64,000 bases of DNA from Argentina anserina (taxonomy: Eukaryota; Streptophyta; Magnoliopsida; Rosales; Rosaceae), in contig NW_026089441.1 of the NCBI RefSeq assembly GCF_933775445.1, forward strand, positions 485,716-549,715, read 5' to 3'. The position numbers were made by a program, and so were the translations under genes. The notes beneath the pieces are model-generated. The model worked only from the letters and a program-made list of their open reading frames with translations. It was not told where the DNA came from and did not search any database. The number at the start of each line of letters is the position of its first letter. The stretch's first letter is position 1. This document shows positions 12,949 through 25,896 of the stretch, in pieces.

Positions 12949-14301
12949 GATACTCAGTTTGAAAGAAACACACTCCCACACTTGCAAAACTCTCAAATAC
13001 AATAGAAACTCGCATCAGAAGCCTTACAGAAAGATACTCAAACGAGAAATGAAAAGATACAGAATTGGAATAGTAAAGATACGCAAACGATGTAAAGATA
13101 CTCAGTTTGAAAGAAACACACTCCCACACTTGCAAAACTCTCAAATACAATAGAAACTCGCATCAGAAAGCCTTACAGAAAGATACTCAAACGAGAAATG
13201 AAAAGATACAGAATTGGAATAGTAAAGATACGCAAACGATATAAAGATACAGAATTGGAATAGTAAAGATACGCAAACGATGTAAAGATACTCAGTTTGA
13301 AAGAAACACACTCCCACACTTGCAAAACTCTCAAATTCAATAGAAATTCGCATCAGAAAGCCTTACAGAAAGATACTCAAACGATAAATGAAAAGATACA
13401 CAATTGGAATAGTAAAGATACGCAAACGATGTAAAGATACTCAGTTTGAAAGAAACACACTCCCACACTTGCAAAACTCTCAAATACAATAGAAACTCGC
13501 ATCAGAAGCCTTACAGAAAGATACTCAAACGAGAAATGAAAAGATACACAATTGGAATAGTAAAGATACGCAAACGTTGTAAAGATACACAATTGGAATA
13601 GTAAAGATACGCAAACGATGTAAAGATACTCAGTTTGAAAGAAACACACTCCCACACTTGCAAAACTCTCAAATACAATAGAAACTCGCATCAGAAGCCT
13701 TACAGAAAGATACTCAAACGAGAAATGAAAGGATACAGAATTGGAATAGTAAAGATACGCAAACGATGTAAAGATACTCAGTTTGAAAGAAACACACTCC
13801 CACACTTGCAAAACTCTCAAATACAATAGAAACTCGCATCAGAAAGCCTTACAGAAAGATACTCAAACGAGAAATGAAAAGATACAGAATTGGAATAGTA
13901 AAGATACGCAAACGATATAAAGATACACAATTGGAATAGTAAAGATACGCAAACGATGTAAAGATACTCAGTTTGAAAGAAACACACTCCCACACTTGCA
14001 AAACTCTCAAATTCAATAGAAATTCGCATCAGAAAGCCTTACAGAAAGATACTCAAACGATAAATGAAAAGATACACTATTGGAATAGTAAAGATACGCA
14101 AACGATGTAAAGATACTCAGTTTGAAAGAAACACACTCCCACACTTGCAAAACTCTCAAATACAATAGAAACTCGCATCAGAAAGCCTTACAGAAAGATA
14201 CTCAAACGAGAAATGAAAAGATACATAATTGGAATAGTAAATATACGCAAACGATGTAAAGATACACAATTGGAATAGTAAAGATAAGCAAACGATGTAA
14301 A
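12949..14301 (+). repeat. 4-unit 676-bp tandem duplication
   Basis: Copy 1 starts at 12,949, 13,097, 13,287 and 13,436 (148, 190, 149, 189 bp). Copy 2 starts at 13,625, 13,773, 13,963 and 14,112 (148, 190, 149, 190 bp). Shared markers are GAAATTCGCATC (13,345 and 14,021), ACGATATAAAG (13,238 and 13,914) and ACGATAAATG (13,382 and 14,058). Confidence 0.86.
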
Positions 14302-15125
14302 GATACTCAGTTTGAAAGAAACACACTCCCACACTTGCAAAACTCTCAAATTCAATAGAAACTCGCATCAGAAAGCCTTACAGAAAGATACTCAAACGAG
14401 AAATGAAAAGATACACAATTGGAATAGTAAAGATACGCAAACGATGTAAAGATACACAATTGGAATAGTAAAGATACGCAAACGATGTAAAGATACTCAG
14501 TTTGAAAGAAACACACTCCCACACTTGCAAAACTCTCAAATTCAATAGAAACTCGCATCAGAAAGCCTTACAGAAAGATACTCAGACGAGAAATGAAAAG
14601 ATACACAATTGGAATAGTAAAGATACGCAAACGATGTAAAGATACTCAGTTTGAAAGAAACACACTCCCACTTGCAAAACTCTCAAATACAATAGAAACT
14701 CGCATCAGAAGCCTTACAGAAAGATACTCAAACGAGAAATGAAAAGATACACAATTGGAATAGTAAAGGTACGCAAACGATGTAAAGATACTCAGTTTGA
14801 AAGAAACACACTCCCACACTTGCAAAACTCTCAAATTCAATAGAAACTCGCAACAGAAAGCCTTACAGAAAGATACTCAGACGAGAAATGAAAAGATACA
14901 CAATTGGAATAGTAAAGATACGCAAACGATGTAAAGATACTCAGTTTGAAAGAAACACACTCCCACACTTGCAAAACTCTCAAATACAATAGAAACTCGC
15001 ATCAGAAAGCCTTACAGAAAGATACGCAAACGAGAAATGTAAAGATACAGAATTGGAATAGTAAATATACGCAAACGATGTAAAGATACACAATTGGAAT
15101 AGTAAAGATACGCAAACGATGTAAA
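14302..15125 (+). repeat. Family L block, 145-190-bp units
   Basis: Units start at 14,302, 14,492, 14,641, 14,787 and 14,936. The unit at 14,641 is 146 bp because CTCCCACACTTG has become CTCCCACTTG, a 2-bp loss in an AC run. The same deletion recurs near 22,552. Unit 14,936 shares the AGATACGCAAACGAGAAATG variant and the SPACING of 11,607-11,796 at an offset of 3,319. Confidence 0.78.
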
Positions 15126-18100
15126 GATACTCAGTTTGAAAGAAACACTCTCCCACACTTGCAAAACTCTCAAATTCAATAGAAACTCGCATCAGAAAGC
15201 CTTACAGAAAGATACTCAAACGAGAAATGAAAAGATACACAATTGGAATAGTAAAGATACGCAAACGATGTAAAGATACACAATTGGAATAGGACAGATA
15301 CGCAAACGATGTAAAGATACTCAGTTTGAAAGAAACACACTCCCACACTTGCAAAACTCTCAAATACAATAGAAACTCGCATTACAAGCCTTACAGAAAG
15401 ATACTCAAACGAGAAATGAAATGATACACAATTGGAATAGTAAAGATACGCAAACGATGTAAAGATACACAATTGGAATAGTAAAGATACGCAAACGATG
15501 TAAAGATACTCAGTTTGAAAGAAACACTCTCCCACACTTGCAAAACTCTCAAATTCAATAGAAACTCGCATCAGAAAGCCTTACAGAAAGATACTCAAAC
15601 GAGAAATGAAAAGATACACAATTGGAATAGTAAAGATACGCAAACGATGTAAAGATACACAATTGGAATAGTAAAGATACGCAAACGATGTAAAGATACT
15701 CAGTTTGAAAGAAACACACTCCCACACTTGCAAAACTCTCAAATACAAAAGAAACTCGCATCAGAAGCCTTATGGAAAGATACTTCAACCAGAAATGAAA
15801 AGATACACAATTGGAATAGTAAAGATACCCAAACGATGTAAAGATACAGAATTGGAATAGTAAAGATACGCAAACGATGTGAAGATACTCAGTTTGAAAG
15901 AAACACTCTCCCACACTTGCAAAACTCTCAAATTCAATAGAGACTCGCATCAGAAAGCCTTACAGAAAGATACTCAAACGAGAAATGAAAAGATACACAA
16001 TTGGAATAGTAAAGATACGCAAACGATGTAAAGATACACAATTGGAATAGGACAGATACGCAAACGATGTAAAGATACTCAGTTTGAAAGAAACACACTC
16101 CCACACTTGCAAAACTCTCAAATACAATAGAAACTCGCATTAGAAGCCTTACAGAAAGATACTCAAACGAGAAATGAAATGATACACAATTGGAATAGTA
16201 AAGATACGCAAACGATGTAAAGATACACAATTGGAATAGTAAAGATACGCAAACGATGTAAAGATACTCAGTTTGAAAGAAACACTCTCCCACACTTGCA
16301 AAACTCTCAAATTCAATAGAAACTCGCATCAGAAAGCCTTACAGAAAGATATTCAAACGAGAAATGAAAAGATACACAATTGGAAAAGTAAAGATATGCA
16401 AACGATGTAAAGATACACAATTGGAATAGTAAAGATACGCAAATGATGTAAAGATACTCAGTTTGAAAGAAACACACTCCCACACTTGCAAAACTCTCAA
16501 ATACAAAAGAAACTCGCATCAGAAGCCTTACAGAAAGATACTCAAACCAGAAATGAAAAGATACACAATTGGAATAGTAAAGATACCCAAACGATGTAAA
16601 GATACAGAATTGGAATAGTAAAGATACGCAAACGATGTAAAGATACTCAGTTTGAAAGAAACACACTCCCACACTTGCAAAACTCTCAAATACAATAGAA
16701 ACTCGCATTAGAAGCCTTACAGAAAGATACTCAAACGAGAAATGAAAAGATACACAATTGGAATAGTAAAGATACGCTAACGATGTAAAGATACACAATT
16801 GGAATAGTAAAGATACGCAAACGATGTAAAGATACTCAGTTTGAAAGAAACACACTCCCACACTTGCAAAACTCTCAAATTCAATAGAAACTCGCATCAG
16901 AAAGCCTTACAGAAAGATACTCAAACGAGAAATGAAAAGATACACAATTGGAATAGTAAAGATACGCAAACGATGTAAAGATACACAATTGGAATAGGAC
17001 AGATACGCAAACGATGTAAAGATACTCAGTTTGAAAGAAACACACTCCCACACTTGCAAAACTCTCAAATACAATAGAAACTCGCATTACAAGCCTTACA
17101 GAAAGATACTCAAACGAGAAATGAAATGATACACAATTGGAATAGTAAAGATACGCAAACGATGTAAAGATACACAATTGGAATAGTAAAGATACGCAAA
17201 CGATGTAAAGATACTCAGTTTGAAAGAAACACTCTCCCACACTTGCAAAACTCTCAAATTCAATAGAAACTCGCATCAGAAAGCCTTACAGAAAGATACT
17301 CAAACGAGAAATGAAAAGATACACAATTGGAATAGTAAAGATACGCAAACGATGTAAAGATACACAATTGGAATAGTAAAGATACGCAAACGATGTAAAG
17401 ATACTCAGTTTGAAAGAAACACTCTCCCACACTTGCAAAACTCTCAAATTCAATAGAAACTCGCATCAGAAAGCCTTACAGAAAGATATTCAAACGAGAA
17501 ATGAAAAGATACAAAATTGGAATAGTAAAGATACTCAGTTTGAAAGAAACACACTCCCACACTTGCAAAACTCTCAAATACAATAGAAACTCGCATCAGA
17601 AGCCTTACAGAAAGATACTCAAACGAGAAATGAAAAGATACACAATTGGAATAGTAAAGATACGCAAACGCTGTAAAGATACACAATTGGAATAGTAAAG
17701 ATACGCAAACGATGTAAAGATACTCAGTTTGAAAGAAACACACTCCCACACTTGCAAAACTCTCAAATACAAAAGAAACTCGCATCAGAAGCCTTATAGA
17801 AAGATACTCAAACCAGAAATGAAAAGATACACAATTGGAATAGTAAAGATACCCAAACGATGTAAAGATACAGAATTGGAATAGTAAAGATACGCAAACG
17901 ATGTGAAGATACTCAGTTTGAAAGAAACACTCTCCCACACTTGCAAAACTCTCAAATTCAATAGAGACTCGCATCAGAAAGCCTTACAGAAAGATACTCA
18001 AACGAGAAATGAAAAGATACACAATTGGAATAGTAAAGATACGCAAACGATGTAAAGATACACAATTGGAATAGGACAGATACGCAAACGATGTAAAGAT

Positions 18101-21100
18101 ACTCAGTTTGAAAGAAACACACTCCCACACTTGCAAAACTCTCAAATACAATAGAAACTCGCATTAGAAGCCTTACAGAAAGATACTCAAACGAGAAATG
18201 AAATGATACACAATTGGAATAGTAAAGATACGCAAACGATGTAAAGATACACAATTGGAATAGTAAAGATACGCAAACGATGTAAAGATACTCAGTTTGA
18301 AAGAAACACTCTCCCACACTTGCAAAACTCTCAAATTCAATAGAAACTCGCATCAGAAAGCCTTACAGAAAGATACTCAAACGAGAAATGAAAAGATACA
18401 CAATTGGAATAATAAAGATACGCAAACAATGTAAAGATACACAATTGGAATAGTAAAGATACGCAAACGATGTAAAGATACTCAGTTTGAAAGAAACACA
18501 CTCCCACACTTGCAAAACTCTCAAATACAAAAGAAACTCGCATCAGAAGCCTTACAGAAAGATACTCAAACCAGAAATGAAAAGATACACAATTGGAATA
18601 GTAAAGATACCCAAACGATGTAAAGATACAGAATTGGAATAGTAAAGATACGCAAACGATGTAAAGATACTCAGTTTGAAAGAAACACTCTCCCACACTT
18701 GCAAAACTCTCAAATTCAATAGAAACTCGCATCAGAAAGCCTTACAGAAAGATACTCAAACGAGAAATGAAAAGATACACAATTGGAATAGTAAAGATAC
18801 GCAAACGATGTAAAGATACGCAATTGGAATAGGAAAGATACGCAAACGATGTAAAGATACTCAGTTTGAAAGAAACACACTCCCACACTTGCAAAACTCT
18901 CAAATTCAATAGAAACTCGCATCAGAAAGCCTTACAGAAAGATACTCAAACGAGAAATGAAAAGATTTACTATTCCAATAGTAAAGATACGCAATCGATG
19001 TAAAGATACTCAGTTTGAAAGAAACACACTCCCACACTTGCGAAACTCTCAAATTCAATAGAAACTCGCATCAGAAAGCCTTACAGAAAGATACTCAAAC
19101 GAGAAATGAAAAGATACACAATTGGAATAGTAAAGATACGCAAACGATGTAAAGATACACAATTGGAATAGTAAAGATACGCAAACGATGTAAAGATACT
19201 CAGTTTGAAAGAAACACACTCCCACACTTGCGAAACTCTCAAATTCAATAGAAACTCGCATCAGAAAGCCTTACAAAAAGATACTCAGACGAGAAATGAA
19301 AAGATACACAATTGGAATAGTAAAGATACGGAAACGATGTAAAGATACACAATTGGAATAGGACAGATACGCAAACGATGTAAAGATACTCAGTTTGAAA
19401 GAAACACACTCCCACACTTGCAAAACTCTCAAATACAATAGAAACTCGCATTACAAGCCTTACAGAAAGATAATCAAACGAGAAATGAAAAGATACACAA
19501 TTAGAATAGTAAAGATACGCAAACGATGTAAAGATACACAATTGGAATAGTAAAGATACGCAAACGATGTAAAGATACTCAGTTTGAAAGAAACACACTC
19601 CCACACTTGCAAAACTCTCAAATACAAAAGAAACTCGCATCAGAAGCCTTACAGAAAGATACTCAAACCAGAAATGAAAAGATACACAATTGGAATAGTA
19701 AAGATACCCAAACGATGTAAAGATACAGAATTGGAATAGTAAAGATACGCAAACGATGTAAAGATACTCAGTTTGAAAGAAACACACTCCCACACTTGCA
19801 AAACTCTCAAATTCAATAGAAACTCGCATCAGAAAGCCTTACAGAAAGATACTCAGACGAGAAATGAAAAGATACACAATTGGAATAGTAAAGATACGCA
19901 AACGATGTAAAGATACTCAGTTTGAAAGAAACACACTCCCACACTTGCAAAACTCTCAAATACAATAGAAACTCGCATCAGAAAGCCTTACAGAAAGATA
20001 CTCAAACGAGAAATGAAAAGATACAGAATTGGAATAGTAAATATACGCAAACGATGTAAAGATACACAATTGGAATAGTAAAGATACGCAAACGATGTAA
20101 AGATACTCAGTTTGAAAGAAACACTCTCCCACACTTGCGAAACTCTCAAATTCAATAGAAACTCGCATCAGAAAGCCTTACAGAAAGATACTCAAACGAG
20201 AAATGAAAAGATACACAATTGGAATAGTAAAGATACGCAAACGATGTAAAGATACACAATTGGAATAGGACAGATACGCAAACGAGGTAAAGATACTCAG
20301 TTTGAAAGAAACACACTCCCACACTTGCAAAACTCTCAAATACAATAGAAACTCGCATTACAAGCCTTACAGAAAGATACTCAAACGAGAAATGAAATGA
20401 TACACAATTGGAATAGTAAAGATACGCAAACGATGTAAAGATACACAATTGGAATAGTAAAGATACGCAAACGATGTAAAGATACTCAGTTTGAAAGAAA
20501 CACTCTCCCACACTTGCAAAACTCTCAAATTCAATAGAAACTCGCATCAGAAAGCCTTACAGAAAGATACTGAAACGAGAAATGAAAAGATACAGAATTG
20601 GAATAGTAAAGATACGGAAACGATGTAAAGATACACAATTGGAATAGTAAAGATACCAAAACGATGTAAAGATACTCAGTTTGAAAGAAACACACTCCCA
20701 CACTTGCAAAACTCTCAAATTCAATAGAAACTCGCATCAGAAAGCCTTACAGAAAGATACTCAGACGAGAAATGAAAAGATACACAATTGGAATAGTAAA
20801 GATACGGAAACGATGTAAAGATACACAATTGGAATAGGACAGATACGCAAACGATGTAAAGATACTCAGTTTGAAAGAAACACACTCCCACACTTGCAAA
20901 ACTCTCAAATTCAATAGAAACTCGCATCAGAAAGCCTTACAGAAAGATACTCAAACGAGAAATGAAAAGATACACAATTGGAATAGTAAAGATACGCAAA
21001 CGATGTAAAGATACACAATTGGAATAGTAAAGATACGCAAACGATGTAAAGATACTCAGTTTGAAAGAAACACACTCCCACACTTGCAAAACTCTCAAAT

Positions 21101-24100
21101 ACAAATGAAACTCGCATCAGAAGCCTTACAGAAAGATACTCAAACCAGAAATGAAAAGATACACAATTGGAATAGTAAAGATACCCAAACGATGTAAAGA
21201 TACAGAATTGGAATAGTAAAGATACGCAAACGATGTAAAGATACTCAGTTTGAAAGAAACACACTCCCACACTTGCAAAACTCTCAAATTCAATAGAAAC
21301 TTGCATCAGAAAGCCTTACAGAAAGATACTCAGACGAGAAATGAAAAGATACACAATTGGAATAGTAAAGATACGCAAACGATGTAACGATACTCAGTTT
21401 GAAAGAAACACACTCCCACACTTGCAAAACTCTCAAATACAATAGAAACTCGCATCAGAAAGCCTTACAGAAAGATACTCAAACGAGAAATGTAAAGATA
21501 CAGAATTGGAATAGTAAATATACGCAAACGAGGTAAAGATACACAATTGGAATAGTAAAGATACGCAAACGATGTAAAGATACTCAGTTTGAAAGAAACA
21601 CTCTCCCACACTTGCAAAACTCTCAAATTCAATAGAAACTCGCATCAGAAAGCCTTACAGAAAGATACTCAGACGAGAAATGAAAAGATACACAATTGGA
21701 ATAGTAAAGATACGCAAACGATGTAAAGATACACAATTGGAATAGGACAGATACGCAAACGATGTAAAGATACTCAGTTTGAAAGAAACACACTCCCACA
21801 CTTGCAAAACTCTCAAATACAATAGAAACTCGCATCAGAAAGCCTTACAGAAAGATAGTCAAACGAGAAATGAAAAGATACACAATTGGAATAGTAAAGA
21901 TACGCAAACAATGTAAAGATACACAATTGGAATAGTAAAGATACGCAAACGATGTAAAGATACTCAGTTTGAAAGAAAAACACTCCCACACTTGCAAAAC
22001 TCTCAAATACAAAAGAAACTCGCATCAGAAGCCTTACAGAAAGATACTCAAACCAGAAATGAAAAGATACACAATTGGAATAGTAAAGATACCCAAACGA
22101 TGTAAAGATACAGAATTGGAATAGTAAAGATACGCAAACGATGTAAAGATACTCAGTTTGAAAGAAACACACTCCCACACTTGCAAAACTCTCAAATACA
22201 ATAGAATCTCGCATCAGAATCCTTACAGAAAGATACTCAAACGAGAAATGAAAAGATACACAATTGGAATAGTAAAGATACGGAAACGATGTAAAGATAC
22301 ACAATTGGAATAGTAAAGATACGCAAACGATGTAAAGATACTCAGTTTCAAAGAAACACACTCCCACACTTGCAAAACTCTCAAATTCAATAGAAACTCG
22401 CATCAGAAAGTCTTACAGAAAGATACTCAAACGAGAAATGAAAAGATACATAATTGGAATAGTAAAGATACGCAAACGATGTAAAGATACACTATTGGAA
22501 TAGTAAAGATACGCTAACGATGTAAAGATACTCAGTTTGAAAGAAACACACTCCCACTTGCAAAACTCTCAAATACAATAGAAACTCGCATCAGAAGCCT
22601 TACAGAAAGATACTCAAACGAGAAATGAAAAGATACACAATTGGAATAGTAAAGGTACGCAAACGATGTAATGATACACAATTGGAATAGTAAAGATACG
22701 CAAACGATGTAAAGATACTCAGTTTGAAAGAAACACACTCCCACACTTGCAAAACTCTCAAATTCAATAGAAACTCGCATCAGAAAGCCTTACGGAAAGA
22801 TACTCAGACGAGAAATGAAAAGATACACAATTGGAATAGTAAAGATACGCAAACAGTGTAAAGATACTCAGTTTGAAAGAAACACACTCCCACACTTGCA
22901 AAACTCTCAAATACAATAGAAACTCGCATCAGAAAGCCTTACAGAAAGATACTCAAACGAGAAATGAAAAGATACAGAATTGGAATAGTAAATATACGCA
23001 AACGATGTAAAGATACACAATTGGAATAGTAAAGATACGCAAACGATGTAAAGAAACACAATTGGAATAGTAAAGATACGCAAACGATGTAAAGATACTC
23101 AGTTTGAAAGAAACACTCTCCCACACTTGCAAAACTCTCAAATTCAATAGAAACTCGCATCAGAAAGCCTTACAGAAAGATACTCAAACGAGAAATGAAA
23201 AGATACACAATTGGAATAGTAAAGATACGCAAACGATGTAAAGATACACAATTGGAATAGGACAGATACGCAAACGATGTAAAGATACTCAGTTTGAAAG
23301 AAACACACTCCCACACTTGCAAAACTCTCAAATACAATAGAAACTCGCATTACAAGCCTTACAGAAAGATACTCAAACGAGAAATGAAATGATACACAAT
23401 TGGAATAGTAAAGATACGCAAACGATGTAAAGATACACAATTGGAATAGTAAAGATACACAAACGATGTAAAGATACTCAGTTTTAAAGAAACACTCTCC
23501 CACACTTGCAAAACTCTCAAATTCAATAGAAACTCGCATCAGAAAACCTTACAGAAAGATACTCAAACGAGAAATGAAAAGATACACAATTGGAATAGTA
23601 AAGATACGCAAACGATGTAAAGATACTCAGTTTGAAAGAAACACACTCCCACACTTGCAAAACTCTCAAATACAATAGAAACTCGCATCAGAAAGCATTA
23701 CAGAAAGATACTCAAACGAGAAATGAAAAGATACAGAATTGGAATAGTAAATATACGCAAACGATGTAAAGATACACAATTGGAATAGTAAAGATACGCA
23801 AACGATGTAAAGATACTCAGTTTGAAAGAAACACTCTCCCACACTTGCAAAACTCTCAAATTCAATAGAAACTCGCATCAGAAAGCCTTACAGAAAGATA
23901 CTCAAACGAGAAATGAAAAGATACACAATTGGAATAGTAAAGATACGCAAACGATGTAAAGATACACAATTGGAATAGGACAGATACGCAAACGATGTAA
24001 AGATACTCAGTTTGAAAGAAACACACTCCCACACTTGCAAAACTCTCAAATACAATAGAAACTCGCATTAGAAGCCTTACAGAAAGATACTCAAACGAGA

Positions 24101-25557
24101 AATGAAATGATACACAATTGGAATAGTAAAGATACGCAAACGATGTAAAGATACACAATTGGAATAGTAAAGATACGCAAACGATGTAAAGATACTCAGT
24201 TTGAAAGAAACACTCTCCCACACTTGCAAAACTCTCAAATTCAATAGAAACTCGCATCAGAAAGCCTTACAGAAAGATACTCAAACGAGAAATGAAAAGA
24301 TACACAATTGGAATAATAAAGATACGCAAACAATGTAAAGATACACAATTGGAATAGTAAAGATACGCAAACGATGTAAAGATACTCAGTTTGAAAGAAA
24401 CACACTCCCACACTTGCAAAACTCTCAAATACAAAAGAAACTCGCATCAGAAGCCTTACAGAAAGATACTCAAACCAGAAATGAAAAGATACACAATTGG
24501 AATAGTAAAGATACCCAAACGATGTAAAGATACAGAATTGGAATAGTAAAGATACGCAAACGATGTAAAGATACTCAGTTTGAAAGAAACACTCTCCCAC
24601 ACTTGCAAAACTCTCAAATTCAATAGAAACTCGCATCAGAAAGCCTTACAGAAAGATACTCAAACGAGAAATGAAAAGATACACAATTGGAATAGTAAAG
24701 ATACGCAAACGATGTAAAGATACGCAATTGGAATAGGAAAGATACGCAAACGATGTAAAGATACTCAGTTTGAAAGAAACACACTCCCACACTTGCAAAA
24801 CTCTCAAATACAATAGAAAGTCGCATCAGAAGCCTTACAGAAAGATACTCAAACGAGAAATGAAAAGATACACAATTGGAATAGTAAAGATACCCAAACG
24901 ATGTAAAGATACAGAATTGGAATAGTAAAGATACGCAAACGATGTAAAGATACTCAGTTTGAAAGAAACACACTCCCACACTTGCAAAACTCTCAAATAC
25001 AATAGAATCTCGCATCAGAATCCTTACAGAAAGATACTCAAACGAGAAATGAAAAGATACACAATTGGAATAGTAAAGATACGGAAACGATGTAAAGATA
25101 CACAATTGGAATAGTAAAGATACGCAAACGATGTAAAGATACTCAGTTTCAAAGAAACACACTCCCACACTTGCAAAACACTCAAATTCAATAGAAACTC
25201 GCATCAGAAAGCCTTACAGAAAGATACTCAAACGAGAAATGAAAAGATACACAATTGGAATAGTAAAGATACGCAAACGATGTAAAGATACACAATTGGA
25301 ATAGGAAAGATACGCAAACGATGTAAAGATACTCCGTTTGAAAGAAACACACTCCCACACTTGCAAAACTCTCAAATACAATAGAAAGTCGCATCAGAAG
25401 CCTTACAGAAAGATACTCAAATGAGAAATGAAAAGATACACAATTGGAATAGTAAAGATACGCAAACGATGTAAAGATACACAATTGGAATAGTAAAGAT
25501 ACACAAACGATGTAAAGATACACAATTGGAATAGTAAAGATACGCAAACGATGTAAA
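15126..25557 (+). repeat. 379-bp dimer zone of family L
   Basis: Dominated by 189 + 190 bp pairs. Spacings of 379 bp link 15,126, 15,505, 15,884 and 16,263, and 379 recurs at 17,908-18,287-18,666, 20,102-20,481 and 23,812-24,191-24,570, mixed with 190, 339 and 568-bp steps. Markers include AATAGGACAGATACGC in the second B, GCATTACAAGCC or GCATTAGAAGCC with GAAATGAAATGATAC, and the set AATACAAAAG, CAAACCAG, GATACCCAAACG. The stretch 17,908-18,856 recurs at 23,812-24,760 (offset 5,904) with shared rare variants such as AATAATAAAG and AAACAATG. Confidence 0.86.
18966..18985 (+). repeat. Perfect inverted repeat, 9-bp arms, in a B block
   Basis: Arms TTTACTATT and AATAGTAAA with CC between. The normal B has TACACAATTGG here, followed by AATAGTAAA. 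The 11 bp has been replaced by the exact reverse complement of the adjacent GGAATAGTAAA. It is followed by GCAATCGATG (normally GCAAACGATG). First of five copies. Confidence 0.93.
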
Positions 25558-25896
25558 GATACTCAGTATGAAAGAAACACACTCCCACACTTGCGAAACT
25601 CTCAAATTCAATAGAAACTCGCATCAGAAAGCCTTACAGAAAGATACTCAAACGAGAAATGAAAAGATACACAATTTGAATAGTAAAGATACGCAAACGA
25701 TGTAAAGATACACAATTGGAATAGTAAAGATACGCAAACGATGTAAAGATACTCAGTTTGAAAGAAACACACTCCCACACTTGCAAAACTCTCAAATTCA
25801 ATAGAAACTCGCATCAGAAAGCCTTACAGAAAGATACTCAAACGAGAAATGAAAAGATTTACTATTCCAATAGTAAAGATACGCAATCGATGTAAA
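25558..25896 (+). repeat. Family L block with inverted-repeat variant
   Basis: Two units, starting at 25,558 (190 bp) and 25,748 (149 bp). The second contains the 9-bp-arm inverted repeat at 25,858-25,877 described separately. The unit upstream is a 230-bp-class three-B unit containing GATACACAAACG. These units bridge the 379-bp dimer zone and the 1,203-bp duplication. Confidence 0.8.
25858..25877 (+). repeat. Perfect inverted repeat, 9-bp arms, copy 2
   Basis: Same 20 bp and same downstream GCAATCGATG as at 18,966. It lies in a one-B unit just before the 1,203-bp duplication. The second copy of that duplication has a normal B at the equivalent place (27,061). Confidence 0.93.

Noticed and set aside
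14660..14675. 2-bp loss CTCCCACTTG as a functional variant (also near 22,552)
   Set aside because: It is simple slippage in an AC run, present in two units only.
15126..25557. CAATTG (E-box-like) and ATTGG (inverted CCAAT) as regulatory sites in every B block
   Set aside because: These short motifs occur by virtue of the repeat; there is no gene to regulate and no positional evidence of function.
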